Shown here: piece by piece, positions 1 through 8,898 of the stretch
Layout: each line of letters begins with the position of its first letter
Numbering within the stretch: position 1 is the stretch's first letter
Source: CAYQOX01 sp964419335
GTDB taxonomy: Bacteria; Hinthialibacterota; Hinthialibacteria; Hinthialibacterales; Hinthialibacteraceae
DNA: 64,000 nucleotides
Reading direction: 5' to 3'
Assembly (NCBI GenBank): GCA_964419335.1
Contig: CAYQOX010000027.1
Span: forward strand, 1 to 64,000
The notes under the pieces: model-generated
Databases searched by the model: none
Seen by the model: only the letters and a program-made list of their open reading frames with translations
Told to the model about the DNA's origin: nothing
Program-made: the position numbers and the translations under genes

Positions 1-177
1 TACAACCTCTCTAACACCCGGTTCAAGTTATTAGCGAAATATCACGTTTTTTGATTTTATTTTATGATTATAATACCTATTCTCACCCGAGGAACGCAGC
101 CTCTGAAAAAATCTGGTACGATACCTGCATAAAAAGAGTGCAAAGCCACTCAAATCTTGACGAAAGAATTGAGAATC

Positions 178-1518
178 ATGTTGAAACGTCTATCCCATTT
201 GATCACCATGGTGACTATCGGTCTCGCTTCCTTGCCCTTTTTTACACCAAAATCCATAGCCCAAAGCGAAGCACTCTCACAAAGCGCGGAAGATATTATC
301 CAAGAATCAACCGGACAAAATCTAAGCGATCTCATTGAAGAAGCCTACCAATCGAACCCTGACATTCGAGCAGCAAAAGCCCAATGGTCTCAAACCATTG
401 AAAAATATCCCCAGGAAACCGCCTTCGATGATCCCGTCCTGAACTTCTCCTACTATATCGAAAATGTAGAAACCCGAGTGGGTCCCCAAGAATACACCGT
501 GGGGATTTCACAAAAATTCCCCTTCCCTGGCACCCTCCGACAGAAAGGCCGAGTCGTAGAAAAAGAAATCGAAATCGCTCGCTTAGAATATGAAAAAACC
601 GTTCGGGATATTATTGTTGAATTAAAACAAGCCGTCTACGAACTCCAATACTTGGACGGTGCCATAGAAATCACCCACCAAAATAAAGAACTTCTCCATG
701 AAATTCTATCTTATGCCGAAGCCAAATATAGCGAGCAATCCGTTAGCCTAAACGACGTCTTTCGAGCAGAATCTCAACTCGCCCAGTTGGATTATGATCT
801 GATTACCCTGCGCGAACTGCGTGCAGTCCAACAATCGGTGATTAATTCGTTACTCAACCGTCCCTCGGATTCCCCGATCCAATCGGTTGCCGCCTCGATC
901 CCTCAACAAGCCACCTTAGAAATCACCTCCTTAGAGCGTTTAGCACACGAACAAAACCAAGACCTCCTTATGTCGGAATTCGGGGTAGAAAAAGCCGATG
1001 AATCCATCCAATTAGCCCGAAAGAAAAATCTGCCTTCCTTCACACTTGGAGCCAACTATATCAACACCGGCGAAGCGAGAAATCCTGCAACTCCAGAAAG
1101 TGGAAAAGATCCCATCCTCATAGGCGGCGGGATTTCCATCCCCCTTTGGTTTGGAAAAAACAAAGCCCGTATACGACACGCAGAGGAAGGAAGAGAAGCC
1201 GCCAGGCAAAAAGAAAAATCCGTCGCCAACCACATCGAGGTCCAGTTACGCAAGACCTATTTTCGTATGCAAAATGCCAAACGCCTGGTGACCCTCTATC
1301 GCGACCATTTAATTCCCCAAGCGGAACATTCCATGCAAATTGCCGAGGAATGGAACCGCAATCGCCAAGGCAGTGTCTCCGAAGTGCTCGAAGTGCAAAG
1401 CGTGTGGCTCAATTTCAATTTAGCCTGGCTGCGCGCCCGGATTGATTATGCCTTGAGTCTCACCCAACTCGAACAGATAGTGGGCGGTTCTCTCTCCCCC
1501 ATTATGAATCAGGAGTAA
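178..1518 (+). CDS. TolC-family outer membrane efflux protein (first of two)
   Basis: Outer membrane factor of 446 aa, expected to form the trimeric exit channel of the metal efflux pump encoded just downstream. The ATG at 178 is preferred over an upstream in-frame TTG at 157 because it opens directly into a signal peptide (basic start, hydrophobic core, cleavage probably near the Ala-Gln at residue 29). Two OEP repeats follow, with the amphipathic Gln/Ala/Glu-rich helices typical of TolC; length is normal for CusC-like factors. A TATAAT box lies at 69-74 but I see no convincing -35. The next gene starts 3 nt after the stop, so the four genes to 8810 look like one operon. The family is clear; the metal specificity comes only from the neighbours. 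Confidence 0.88.
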   Translation: MLKRLSHLITMVTIGLASLPFFTPKSIAQSEALSQSAEDIIQESTGQNLSDLIEEAYQSNPDIRAAKAQWSQTIEKYPQETAFDDPVLNFSYYIENVETRVGPQEYTVGISQKFPFPGTLRQKGRVVEKEIEIARLEYEKTVRDIIVELKQAVYELQYLDGAIEITHQNKELLHEILSYAEAKYSEQSVSLNDVFRAESQLAQLDYDLITLRELRAVQQSVINSLLNRPSDSPIQSVAASIPQQATLEITSLERLAHEQNQDLLMSEFGVEKADESIQLARKKNLPSFTLGANYINTGEARNPATPESGKDPILIGGGISIPLWFGKNKARIRHAEEGREAARQKEKSVANHIEVQLRKTYFRMQNAKRLVTLYRDHLIPQAEHSMQIAEEWNRNRQGSVSEVLEVQSVWLNFNLAWLRARIDYALSLTQLEQIVGGSLSPIMNQE

Positions 1519-1521
1519 ATT

Positions 1522-3066
1522 ATGAGATCTTCAGTTTTCATCTACTCAATTACGATTCTCTTCCTCCTTCTCACCATCCCCCAGGGGTGGAACGATTCAT
1601 ACCGGGAGGCACGTAAAAAATTAAACAGTGAAGAACGTCCCTGGTTTGTCGAGGATCAAATAAAAAGTTCATACAATACGCAAGCGGCAGAATTACCGCA
1701 AGCGGTCACCTTTCCAGAAGTAGAAAACTTAATGGCTCAATATCATGAGCAAAAAGAAGTTTCTCTAGATTCGATCCTCCAAACCATTGAACCTTCTCTT
1801 TTGAGTCAAGAAGGAAAACAAATCCAAAAGCAGGCCACAGATCCAACGCTTGATGACCTCTTAACCGATCAAATTACCTTAGATATCGTATTGAATACAG
1901 CCTATAGTCGTAATCCCTCGATCAAAGCCGCCTCTCAAGCCTGGCAAGCTGCCCTCGAACGATACCCTCAAGCGGCTTATTTAGAAGGCATCCTGCGGCA
2001 ATACAACTCGTTCACCAAAACCCTCAATTTGCTTTTAAGTGGTATGCAGCCCCATAAACAGATGGTAGAAACAGAATGGCCTTTCCCCAGCATCACCTCC
2101 TTACGGGGTGATATCATCCAAACCGATATCGAAATCGCCAGACAGGATTTCGCTATTGCCTTGCGCGACATCCTCGCCAATGTAAAAAAGACCTACCACG
2201 ATTACTTCTATATTCATCAAGCCATCGATATTACTCAAGAAAATGAAGATTTGCTTGAACAAATGCTGGATGTCGCCTCCCAAGAATTTGAAGCCGGCAA
2301 CCGCTCGTATAGCGACGTGATCAAAGCCCGGGTTGCCCTCTCCAAAATTACTGACAACCTCATCACGCTCCGTGATCAACGCGAAACCATCATCGCCCGG
2401 CTGAACACGCTTCTCGATCGGCCGCCCCATGCCACCTTCGGCTTCGTCGCACCGACCCAAGTCACTTCGGTTCAACTAAATCTTGATCGCTTATACGAAA
2501 TCGCCGAACAGAAGCGGCAAGAAATTCGTCAAATGCAACTCAAAGTGAAACGGACTCACTTGATGATCGATCTCGCCCAAGAAATGAACCGCCCCGATTC
2601 CACCCTCGGTGCCAGTTATTTTCAAGATCGCAGCGGTTTGCTGGTAGGCTCCGCGCCCGACCGTGACACCTTCCAGCCTTCACCACGTCAACCACTGCGG
2701 CCCTGGTTTGGCCAGCGAGAAGCCTTTATCGCCGAAATGCAGCAACGTAGAAGAGAACTGCAAGAAAAACTGGTAAACATCATCAATCAAACCATGTTTG
2801 ATATCAAAAGCGTGCATTACTCTTTAGATGCGGCCTACCGGGAAGCCGAACTCTTCCGTACGACTTTGATTCCCGAATCCCGCCAGTCGCTAGAAGTGGC
2901 AGAAACCGACTACCTCGGTGCACGGATTAACTTTTTGGATTATCTGGATGCCCAGCGTACTTGGCTGGATTTCAATTTATCCTACTACAAAGCCCAGCGC
3001 TCGTTTGGCAAAACCCGTGCTGAACTGGAACGTGTCACAGGCACTTCATTACAAACAATTCAATAA
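1522..3066 (+). CDS. TolC-like outer membrane factor, diverged second copy
   Basis: 514-aa protein with an N-terminal hydrophobic export segment (about residues 5-20). It then has roughly 90 residues of Gln/Glu-rich sequence with no recognised domain before the OEP-type helical region begins near residue 115. The C-terminal part follows the same pattern as the preceding protein: a coiled-coil region, a 'PWFGQREAF' turn, and a final 'LDYLDAQRTWLDFNLSYYKA' segment. Start at ATG 1522 with AGGAG about 8 nt upstream, inside the end of the first gene. Two different outer-membrane factors in one efflux operon is unusual. This one may form an alternative or mixed channel, or a specialised periplasmic/outer membrane partner. 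Assignment to the family is firm; the distinct role is inference. Confidence 0.8.
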   Translation: MRSSVFIYSITILFLLLTIPQGWNDSYREARKKLNSEERPWFVEDQIKSSYNTQAAELPQAVTFPEVENLMAQYHEQKEVSLDSILQTIEPSLLSQEGKQIQKQATDPTLDDLLTDQITLDIVLNTAYSRNPSIKAASQAWQAALERYPQAAYLEGILRQYNSFTKTLNLLLSGMQPHKQMVETEWPFPSITSLRGDIIQTDIEIARQDFAIALRDILANVKKTYHDYFYIHQAIDITQENEDLLEQMLDVASQEFEAGNRSYSDVIKARVALSKITDNLITLRDQRETIIARLNTLLDRPPHATFGFVAPTQVTSVQLNLDRLYEIAEQKRQEIRQMQLKVKRTHLMIDLAQEMNRPDSTLGASYFQDRSGLLVGSAPDRDTFQPSPRQPLRPWFGQREAFIAEMQQRRRELQEKLVNIINQTMFDIKSVHYSLDAAYREAELFRTTLIPESRQSLEVAETDYLGARINFLDYLDAQRTWLDFNLSYYKAQRSFGKTRAELERVTGTSLQTIQ

Positions 3067-3095
3067 CATTTAATCAACGCAGGAGCCTAACCACT

Positions 3096-5042
3096 ATGAA
3101 CCGTCTGAAATTAATATTGCAATACAAGATGACTTACTTAGTTCTAGGACTAATCTTAGGCGCTCTTCTATTTGTCTTGTTTTCAGGAGGACAAGACCAT
3201 TCCACCAGTTCTTCCACAGCCGAGGTTGAGGATCAAACGACGACCTGGACCTGCTCTATGCATCCTCAAATTCAACAACCCGAACCGGGAAAATGTCCCA
3301 TCTGCGGCATGGATTTAATCCCCGCCAGTTCCGCCGAAAAAGAAGAAAGCGGTCCGCGTGAACTCAAGATGACCGAAGCCGCTAAAGCCTTAGCTGAAAT
3401 TCAAACCGCTCCCGTTCGCCGTGAGTTTGCCGAGCACGAACTACGTATGGTCGGCAAGGTGGAATATGACGAAACCCGCCTCAAGTATATCACCGCCTGG
3501 TTCCCTGGCCGCCTCGACCGCTTATTTGTCGACTACACAGGGATACCCGTGCGCAAAGGCGAGCATCTGGTCGAAATCTTTAGTCCTTCTCTTATCACCG
3601 ACCAAGAGTCCTTAATCCAAGCCAAACAAGCAGTCGAAAGTTTAAGTGAATCCACCGTCTCCCAAGTTTTAAACAACCGGATGGAAACCTTGGAGCGCGC
3701 ACGCGAACGCCTACGGTTATTGGGACTCACAGAAGCCCAAATTCAAGAAATCGAAGAACGCGAATCTCCCTCCGAACATATTACCTTCTATTCCCCCATC
3801 GATGGAATCGTCATTCACAAAAACGCGATGGAAGGCGACTATGTAGAAACCGGAACTCGCATCTATACCATCGCCGATTTAAGTCACGTTTGGGTAAAAA
3901 TGGATGCTTATGAATCCGATCTGCAATGGATCCACTACGGACAAGAAGTCGAGTTCACCACCATTTCTTATCCCGGTGAAGTCTTTAAAGGCCGCGTCTC
4001 CTTTATTGACCCTTATCTCAACGAGAACACCCGCACGGTTAAAGTACGAGTTAACGTAGAAAATCCCAAGGGTAAACTAAAACCCGAGATGTTCGTCCGT
4101 GCCACAGTCCATAGCAAAGTCAACGCCGAGGGAGAGATCTACGATCCAGAATTAATTGGCAAATGGATCAGCCCCATGCACCCTGAAATCATTAAAGACG
4201 AACCCGGGTCCTGCGATATCTGCGGGATGCCGCTGGTCAAAGCCGAAGAATACGGCTATGTGGATCCAGAGGTGAAAGAAAGCCAGCCCCCGTTAATCAT
4301 CCCCGATACCGCTCCTTTGGTCACTGGCAAACGGGCTGTGGTCTATGTCAAAGTCCCTAACACCGAACGCCCTACGTTTGAAGGCCGGCAGATCGTGCTT
4401 GGCCCGCGCTTAAGAAATCATTACATCGTACATTCCGGCCTTGAAGAAGGCGAAGAGGTCGTCGTGAAAGGCAACTTTAAAATCGACAGCGCTCTTCAAA
4501 TCCAAGCCAAACCAAGCATGATGAGCCCCGAAGACGAGGCTGCCCCTGAGCAGGACCACGCAGAAACCACCAAGTTGACCTTACCCTCCGAAACTCTACC
4601 TGCCTTTTTGCAAGCCTATCAATCCATCTATACAGCCCTCGTCCAAGACGATTTAGAACAAGCCCAAACCGCTTCTCAAGAATGGGTAGATGCAGCAAAA
4701 TCAGAAAACTTAAAAGATGTAGAAATGTTGGGGCATGGGATCATGCACGCCGAAGCATTGGAAGAAGCCCGCCAAACCTTTGAAAAAATAGCGAATCTGT
4801 TGATCCAAGCCGTTGAACTACATGGTGCTCCGGAGGATCCCCTCTATGTTCTCCACTGCCCCATGGCCTTTAACAACCAAGGGGCACATTGGCTGCAATG
4901 GCAAGAAAAAATCCAAAATCCCTATTTCGGAGACGCTATGCTCACCTGTGGAGAAGTACAAGAAACCTATCCCCCTGCGGATTCACAAAGCCAATCCGAC
5001 ACTGACTCGGAAGATGATCAATCATCACATAATCACGAATAA
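3096..5042 (+). CDS. cusB: CusB-like RND periplasmic adaptor with two heavy-metal-binding domains and a DUF3347-like C-terminus
   Basis: 648-aa membrane-fusion protein, much longer than E. coli CusB (about 400 aa). Order of parts: N-terminal membrane anchor (residues 10-30); a first heavy-metal-binding domain (about 50-77) with 'CSMHP' and 'CPICGMDL'; the barrel-sandwich, lipoyl and beta-barrel adaptor core (about 90-345); a second metal-binding domain (about 355-380) with 'SPMHP' and 'CDICGMPL'; a membrane-proximal region; then an all-helical C-terminal domain (about 500-625) resembling DUF3347, with Cys, Met and His residues ('HCPMAFNNQGAHW'). The CxxCGM and MHP motifs suit Cu(I)/Ag(I) or related soft metals. 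AGGAG precedes ATG 3096. The family is certain; the exact metal is inferred. Confidence 0.9.
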   Translation: MNRLKLILQYKMTYLVLGLILGALLFVLFSGGQDHSTSSSTAEVEDQTTTWTCSMHPQIQQPEPGKCPICGMDLIPASSAEKEESGPRELKMTEAAKALAEIQTAPVRREFAEHELRMVGKVEYDETRLKYITAWFPGRLDRLFVDYTGIPVRKGEHLVEIFSPSLITDQESLIQAKQAVESLSESTVSQVLNNRMETLERARERLRLLGLTEAQIQEIEERESPSEHITFYSPIDGIVIHKNAMEGDYVETGTRIYTIADLSHVWVKMDAYESDLQWIHYGQEVEFTTISYPGEVFKGRVSFIDPYLNENTRTVKVRVNVENPKGKLKPEMFVRATVHSKVNAEGEIYDPELIGKWISPMHPEIIKDEPGSCDICGMPLVKAEEYGYVDPEVKESQPPLIIPDTAPLVTGKRAVVYVKVPNTERPTFEGRQIVLGPRLRNHYIVHSGLEEGEEVVVKGNFKIDSALQIQAKPSMMSPEDEAAPEQDHAETTKLTLPSETLPAFLQAYQSIYTALVQDDLEQAQTASQEWVDAAKSENLKDVEMLGHGIMHAEALEEARQTFEKIANLLIQAVELHGAPEDPLYVLHCPMAFNNQGAHWLQWQEKIQNPYFGDAMLTCGEVQETYPPADSQSQSDTDSEDDQSSHNHE

Positions 5043-5069
5043 TCAAACCATTGTGCAACAAGGTGGATC

Positions 5070-8000
5070 ATGCTCAATACACTAATCCGTTTTTGCTTGG
5101 AAAATAAACTAGTCGTTACCCTTTTTCTTGTTTTCATCCTTTTGTGGGGAATTATGGTCGCCCCCTTTGATTGGGATATCACCGGGTTGCCGCGCGATCC
5201 CGTGCCCGTGGATGCCATCCCCGATATCGGTGAAAATCAACAGATCGTGTTTACCGAGTGGATGGGACGCTCTCCCCAAGATGTCGAAGACCAAATCACG
5301 TATCCTTTAACGGTCTCCCTCCTGGGCATCCCCGGAGTCAAAACCATCCGTAGTTATTCTTTCTTTGGATTCTCTTCGATTTACATCATCTTCAAAGAAG
5401 ATGTGGAATTTTATTGGTCTCGCTCCAGAGTCTTGGAAAAACTCAACAGCCTTCCTGCCGGAACCTTACCCCAAGGGGTCCAACCGGCCCTCGGCCCCGA
5501 CGCCACCGCGCTGGGACAAATCTTCTGGTACACATTGGAAGGCTACGATGAACAAGGGAATCCTACCGGCGGCTGGGATCTGGATGAATTACGCAGCATT
5601 CAGGATTGGTATGTTCGCTATGCCTTAATGTCGGCCGATGGTGTAAGCGAAGTCGCCTCGGTCGGTGGGTTCGTACGCGAATATCAAATTGATGTCGATC
5701 CAGACGCCATGCGCGCATATAACGTCACCCTGAATGATGTCTACAATGCCGTACGTCAATCCAATGTGGATGTCGGAGCCCGTACCATCGAAGTCAATCG
5801 TGCCGAATATATTGTCCGAGGCCGAGGATTCCTCGAAAGTGTGGATGACCTCGAGAAAACCGTCATCAAAGCGAACGACAATGTTCCCGTCAAAATACAG
5901 GATGTCGCTCATGTCTCTACCGGCCCCGCTCTTCGCCGGGGAGCCTTGGACAAAGCCGGCGCCGAAGCCGTCGGCGGCGTGGTCGTTGTTCGTTATGGAG
6001 AAAATCCCCTCAAAGTCATCCAAAACGTGAAAGACAAAATTGAAGAAATTTCCCCCGGTCTCCCCAAAAAAGAGCTGGACGACGGCACCGTCTCTCAAAT
6101 CAAAATCGTCCCCTTCTACGACCGCACCGGCCTTATTTACGAAACCCTGGGAACCCTCAACACCGCCCTAAGCGAAGAGATTCTCGTCACCATCATCGTC
6201 ATCATTGTGATGGTTTACCATCTGCGCAGTTCCTTCCTCATTTCCGCTTTACTGCCTATCTCCGTTTTGATGTGCTTCATCGCCATGAAACAGTTCGGGG
6301 TAGATGCCAACATCGTCGCCCTCTCCGGAATCGCCATTGCCATCGGAACCATGGTGGATATGGGAGTGGTCATTTGTGAAAATATTTTAAGGCACTTAGA
6401 TCAATCTAAAGAAAGTGAAAACAAACTAGAGGCCATCTTCCGTGCTACCACCGAGGTTGGCAGCGCGATCCTCACCGCCGTGGCCACCACCGTCGTTAGT
6501 TTTCTCCCCGTATTCACCATGACCGCGGCAGAAGGAAAACTCTTCAAACCCTTAGCCTTCACCAAAACCTTCGCCCTGATCGCTTCGGTTATCGTAGCCT
6601 TAACAATCATCCCGCCCTTTGCCCACCTTTTGTTTACGGGCAAAATCCGCGGCCAAACCCTGCGCAATTGGGTCCACTGTGGATTAATCATCGCTGGAAT
6701 TCTTTTAACATTCATGTTTTCCTGGTGGGTCGGTATCATCATCTTTGGTTTTGGAATCTACCATTTCATCGCCGAACTCTTGCCGGATACAACCCGCCGC
6801 TGGATCCCCATGCTTGTCAATGGTTTAGCCTTGCTGGTGGTTGTAACGATACTCAGCAATCACTGGCTCCCTCTCGGACCAGATAAAGGCGAACTCACGA
6901 ACTGGGTTTTTGTTGTGGCTTTATTGGGCGGCATTCTCTTCCTAATCCAATTATTTATGCGTTACTATGAGCCGCTTCTCCGATGGTGCTTGGATCATAA
7001 ACCCACTTTCTTGACTCTCCCTATCTTGGTTTTGCTTCTTGGCGGTATGATCTGGTTGGGATTTGATCGAATCTTCGGCTTCTTACCCCAATTTGTTCTT
7101 CGAGCCCCTATTGTGTCTGACATCCGTCATGCCTTCCCAGGGTTGGGTAAAGAATTTATGCCTCCTTTAGACGAAGGATCCTACTTGTACATGCCCACCA
7201 CCATGCCCCACGCCTCCATCGGTGAAGCCATGGATGTATTAGAAAAAGTCGATATGGCCATCCAAGCCATCCCGGAAGTGGAAGAAGCGGTTGGCAAAAT
7301 TGGACGGGTCGAAAGCCCCCTGGATCCCGCCCCTATCTCCATGATCGAAACCATTATCAATTACAAATCTGAATACAAAACCGATGAATCAGGACATCGC
7401 CTACGCTTCAAATACGATGCGGACAAGGAGGAATATGTCCGCGACCAAGAGGGCGAACTCATTCCGGATCCCAACGGAATGCCCTATCGTCAATGGCGTG
7501 ACCATATTCAATCAGCCGATGACATTTGGGATGAAATCACCAAAGCGGCCCAAGTTCCAGGAACCACCTCCGCTCCTCGACTCCAGCCCATTGCCGCCCG
7601 AATTGTCATGCTGCAAAGCGGAATGCGCGCTCCCATGGGAGTTAAAGTCAAAGGTCCGGATTTAAGAACCATCGAAGAAGTTGGCCTGCAAATTGAAAAA
7701 CACTTGAAAGAAGTTCCCTCTGTCCAAGCCGAAGCGGTCATCGCCGACCGCATCGTAGGCAAACCTTATATGGAAATCGATATTGATCGCGAAGCCATTT
7801 CCCGCTATGGCGTTTCTATACGACAAGTGCAAGACGTCATCGAAGTCGCTATTGGCGGGAAAAGAATCACAACCACCGTAGAAGGACGAGAGCGTTACCC
7901 CGTACGCGTACGCTATATGCGAGAATTGCGCGATACGATCGAATCGCTGGGCGCCATCCTCGTCCCAACTCCCACCGGCGCACAAATCCCCATGCAGGAA

Positions 8001-8810
8001 TTGGCGGATATCGAATATGTCCGCGGCCCCCAAGCCATTAAAGGCGAAGACACCTTCCTTGTAGGTTATGTCCTCTTCGATATGAAAGAAGGATTCGCCG
8101 AAGTCGAAGTCGTGGAACAAGCCCGAGACTACTTGAAAGAAAAAGAAGCGAGTGGGGAATTAAACATCCCCAGTGGAGTGAGCTACTCCTTCGCCGGCAG
8201 CTATGAAAACCAAGTCCGCTCGGAAAAACGCCTTCGAATCGTACTCCCGCTTTCCCTCTTTATCATTTTTATTATCTTGTATTTCCAATTCAAAAACATT
8301 CCCACGACACTGATTGTCTTTTCTGGCATCCTCGTCGCCTGGGCGGGAGGATTCATCATGCTTTGGCTCTACGGTCAAGATTGGTTCCTGAATATCACCG
8401 TCTTTGGCGAAAACCTCCAAGAACTCTTTCAAGTCCGTCCCTTCAACTTAAGCGTAGCCGTATGGGTAGGCTTTTTGGCCTTGTTCGGAATCGCCACCGA
8501 TAACGGAGTCATCTATTCCACTTACTTAGATCAAATCTTCACTAGCGAGAACCCTCGTAGCACCCAAGAAATTCGTGAAGCCACCATCCGTGCTTCTCTT
8601 CGCCGTATTCGTCCTTGCTTGATGACCACCGCCACCACTCTGTTGGCGCTTATCCCGGTGTTAACTTCAACCGGACGCGGCTCCGATATTATGGTCCCCA
8701 TGGCGATCCCCTCCTTTGGAGGCATGACCGTGGTCATCGTCACCGTCTTTGTCGTCCCCGTGTTGTACTGCGCCATGAAAGAATGGAAAATCTCCCGCGG
8801 CGGCTCATAA
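5070..8810 (+). CDS. cusA: CusA-like heavy-metal efflux RND transporter
   Basis: Inner-membrane proton-driven pump of the HME-RND family, 1246 aa against about 1050 for E. coli CusA. The three methionines that bind Cu/Ag in CusA have counterparts at about M708 ('LYMPTT'), M758 ('PISMIET') and M856 ('RAPMGVKV'), which supports a monovalent copper or silver substrate. The fourth-helix motif 'GTMVDMGVVICEN' is present. In helix 10 the usual Glu is replaced by Asp ('GIATDNGVIYSTYLD'). The extra length lies mostly between helices 6 and 7 (about residues 525-690), where several additional hydrophobic segments occur. ATG 5070 follows AGGTGG and begins 27 nt after the adaptor stop. Last gene of the operon. 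Confidence 0.93.
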   Translation: MLNTLIRFCLENKLVVTLFLVFILLWGIMVAPFDWDITGLPRDPVPVDAIPDIGENQQIVFTEWMGRSPQDVEDQITYPLTVSLLGIPGVKTIRSYSFFGFSSIYIIFKEDVEFYWSRSRVLEKLNSLPAGTLPQGVQPALGPDATALGQIFWYTLEGYDEQGNPTGGWDLDELRSIQDWYVRYALMSADGVSEVASVGGFVREYQIDVDPDAMRAYNVTLNDVYNAVRQSNVDVGARTIEVNRAEYIVRGRGFLESVDDLEKTVIKANDNVPVKIQDVAHVSTGPALRRGALDKAGAEAVGGVVVVRYGENPLKVIQNVKDKIEEISPGLPKKELDDGTVSQIKIVPFYDRTGLIYETLGTLNTALSEEILVTIIVIIVMVYHLRSSFLISALLPISVLMCFIAMKQFGVDANIVALSGIAIAIGTMVDMGVVICENILRHLDQSKESENKLEAIFRATTEVGSAILTAVATTVVSFLPVFTMTAAEGKLFKPLAFTKTFALIASVIVALTIIPPFAHLLFTGKIRGQTLRNWVHCGLIIAGILLTFMFSWWVGIIIFGFGIYHFIAELLPDTTRRWIPMLVNGLALLVVVTILSNHWLPLGPDKGELTNWVFVVALLGGILFLIQLFMRYYEPLLRWCLDHKPTFLTLPILVLLLGGMIWLGFDRIFGFLPQFVLRAPIVSDIRHAFPGLGKEFMPPLDEGSYLYMPTTMPHASIGEAMDVLEKVDMAIQAIPEVEEAVGKIGRVESPLDPAPISMIETIINYKSEYKTDESGHRLRFKYDADKEEYVRDQEGELIPDPNGMPYRQWRDHIQSADDIWDEITKAAQVPGTTSAPRLQPIAARIVMLQSGMRAPMGVKVKGPDLRTIEEVGLQIEKHLKEVPSVQAEAVIADRIVGKPYMEIDIDREAISRYGVSIRQVQDVIEVAIGGKRITTTVEGRERYPVRVRYMRELRDTIESLGAILVPTPTGAQIPMQELADIEYVRGPQAIKGEDTFLVGYVLFDMKEGFAEVEVVEQARDYLKEKEASGELNIPSGVSYSFAGSYENQVRSEKRLRIVLPLSLFIIFIILYFQFKNIPTTLIVFSGILVAWAGGFIMLWLYGQDWFLNITVFGENLQELFQVRPFNLSVAVWVGFLALFGIATDNGVIYSTYLDQIFTSENPRSTQEIREATIRASLRRIRPCLMTTATTLLALIPVLTSTGRGSDIMVPMAIPSFGGMTVVIVTVFVVPVLYCAMKEWKISRGGS

Positions 8811-8898
8811 AAAAATCACCGCCATGGTTTGGCAGTGAGAATCAAGATCACGTGAATCTACTTAATGAATAAATCCTGATGGCGGGAGGTTAAATCAT

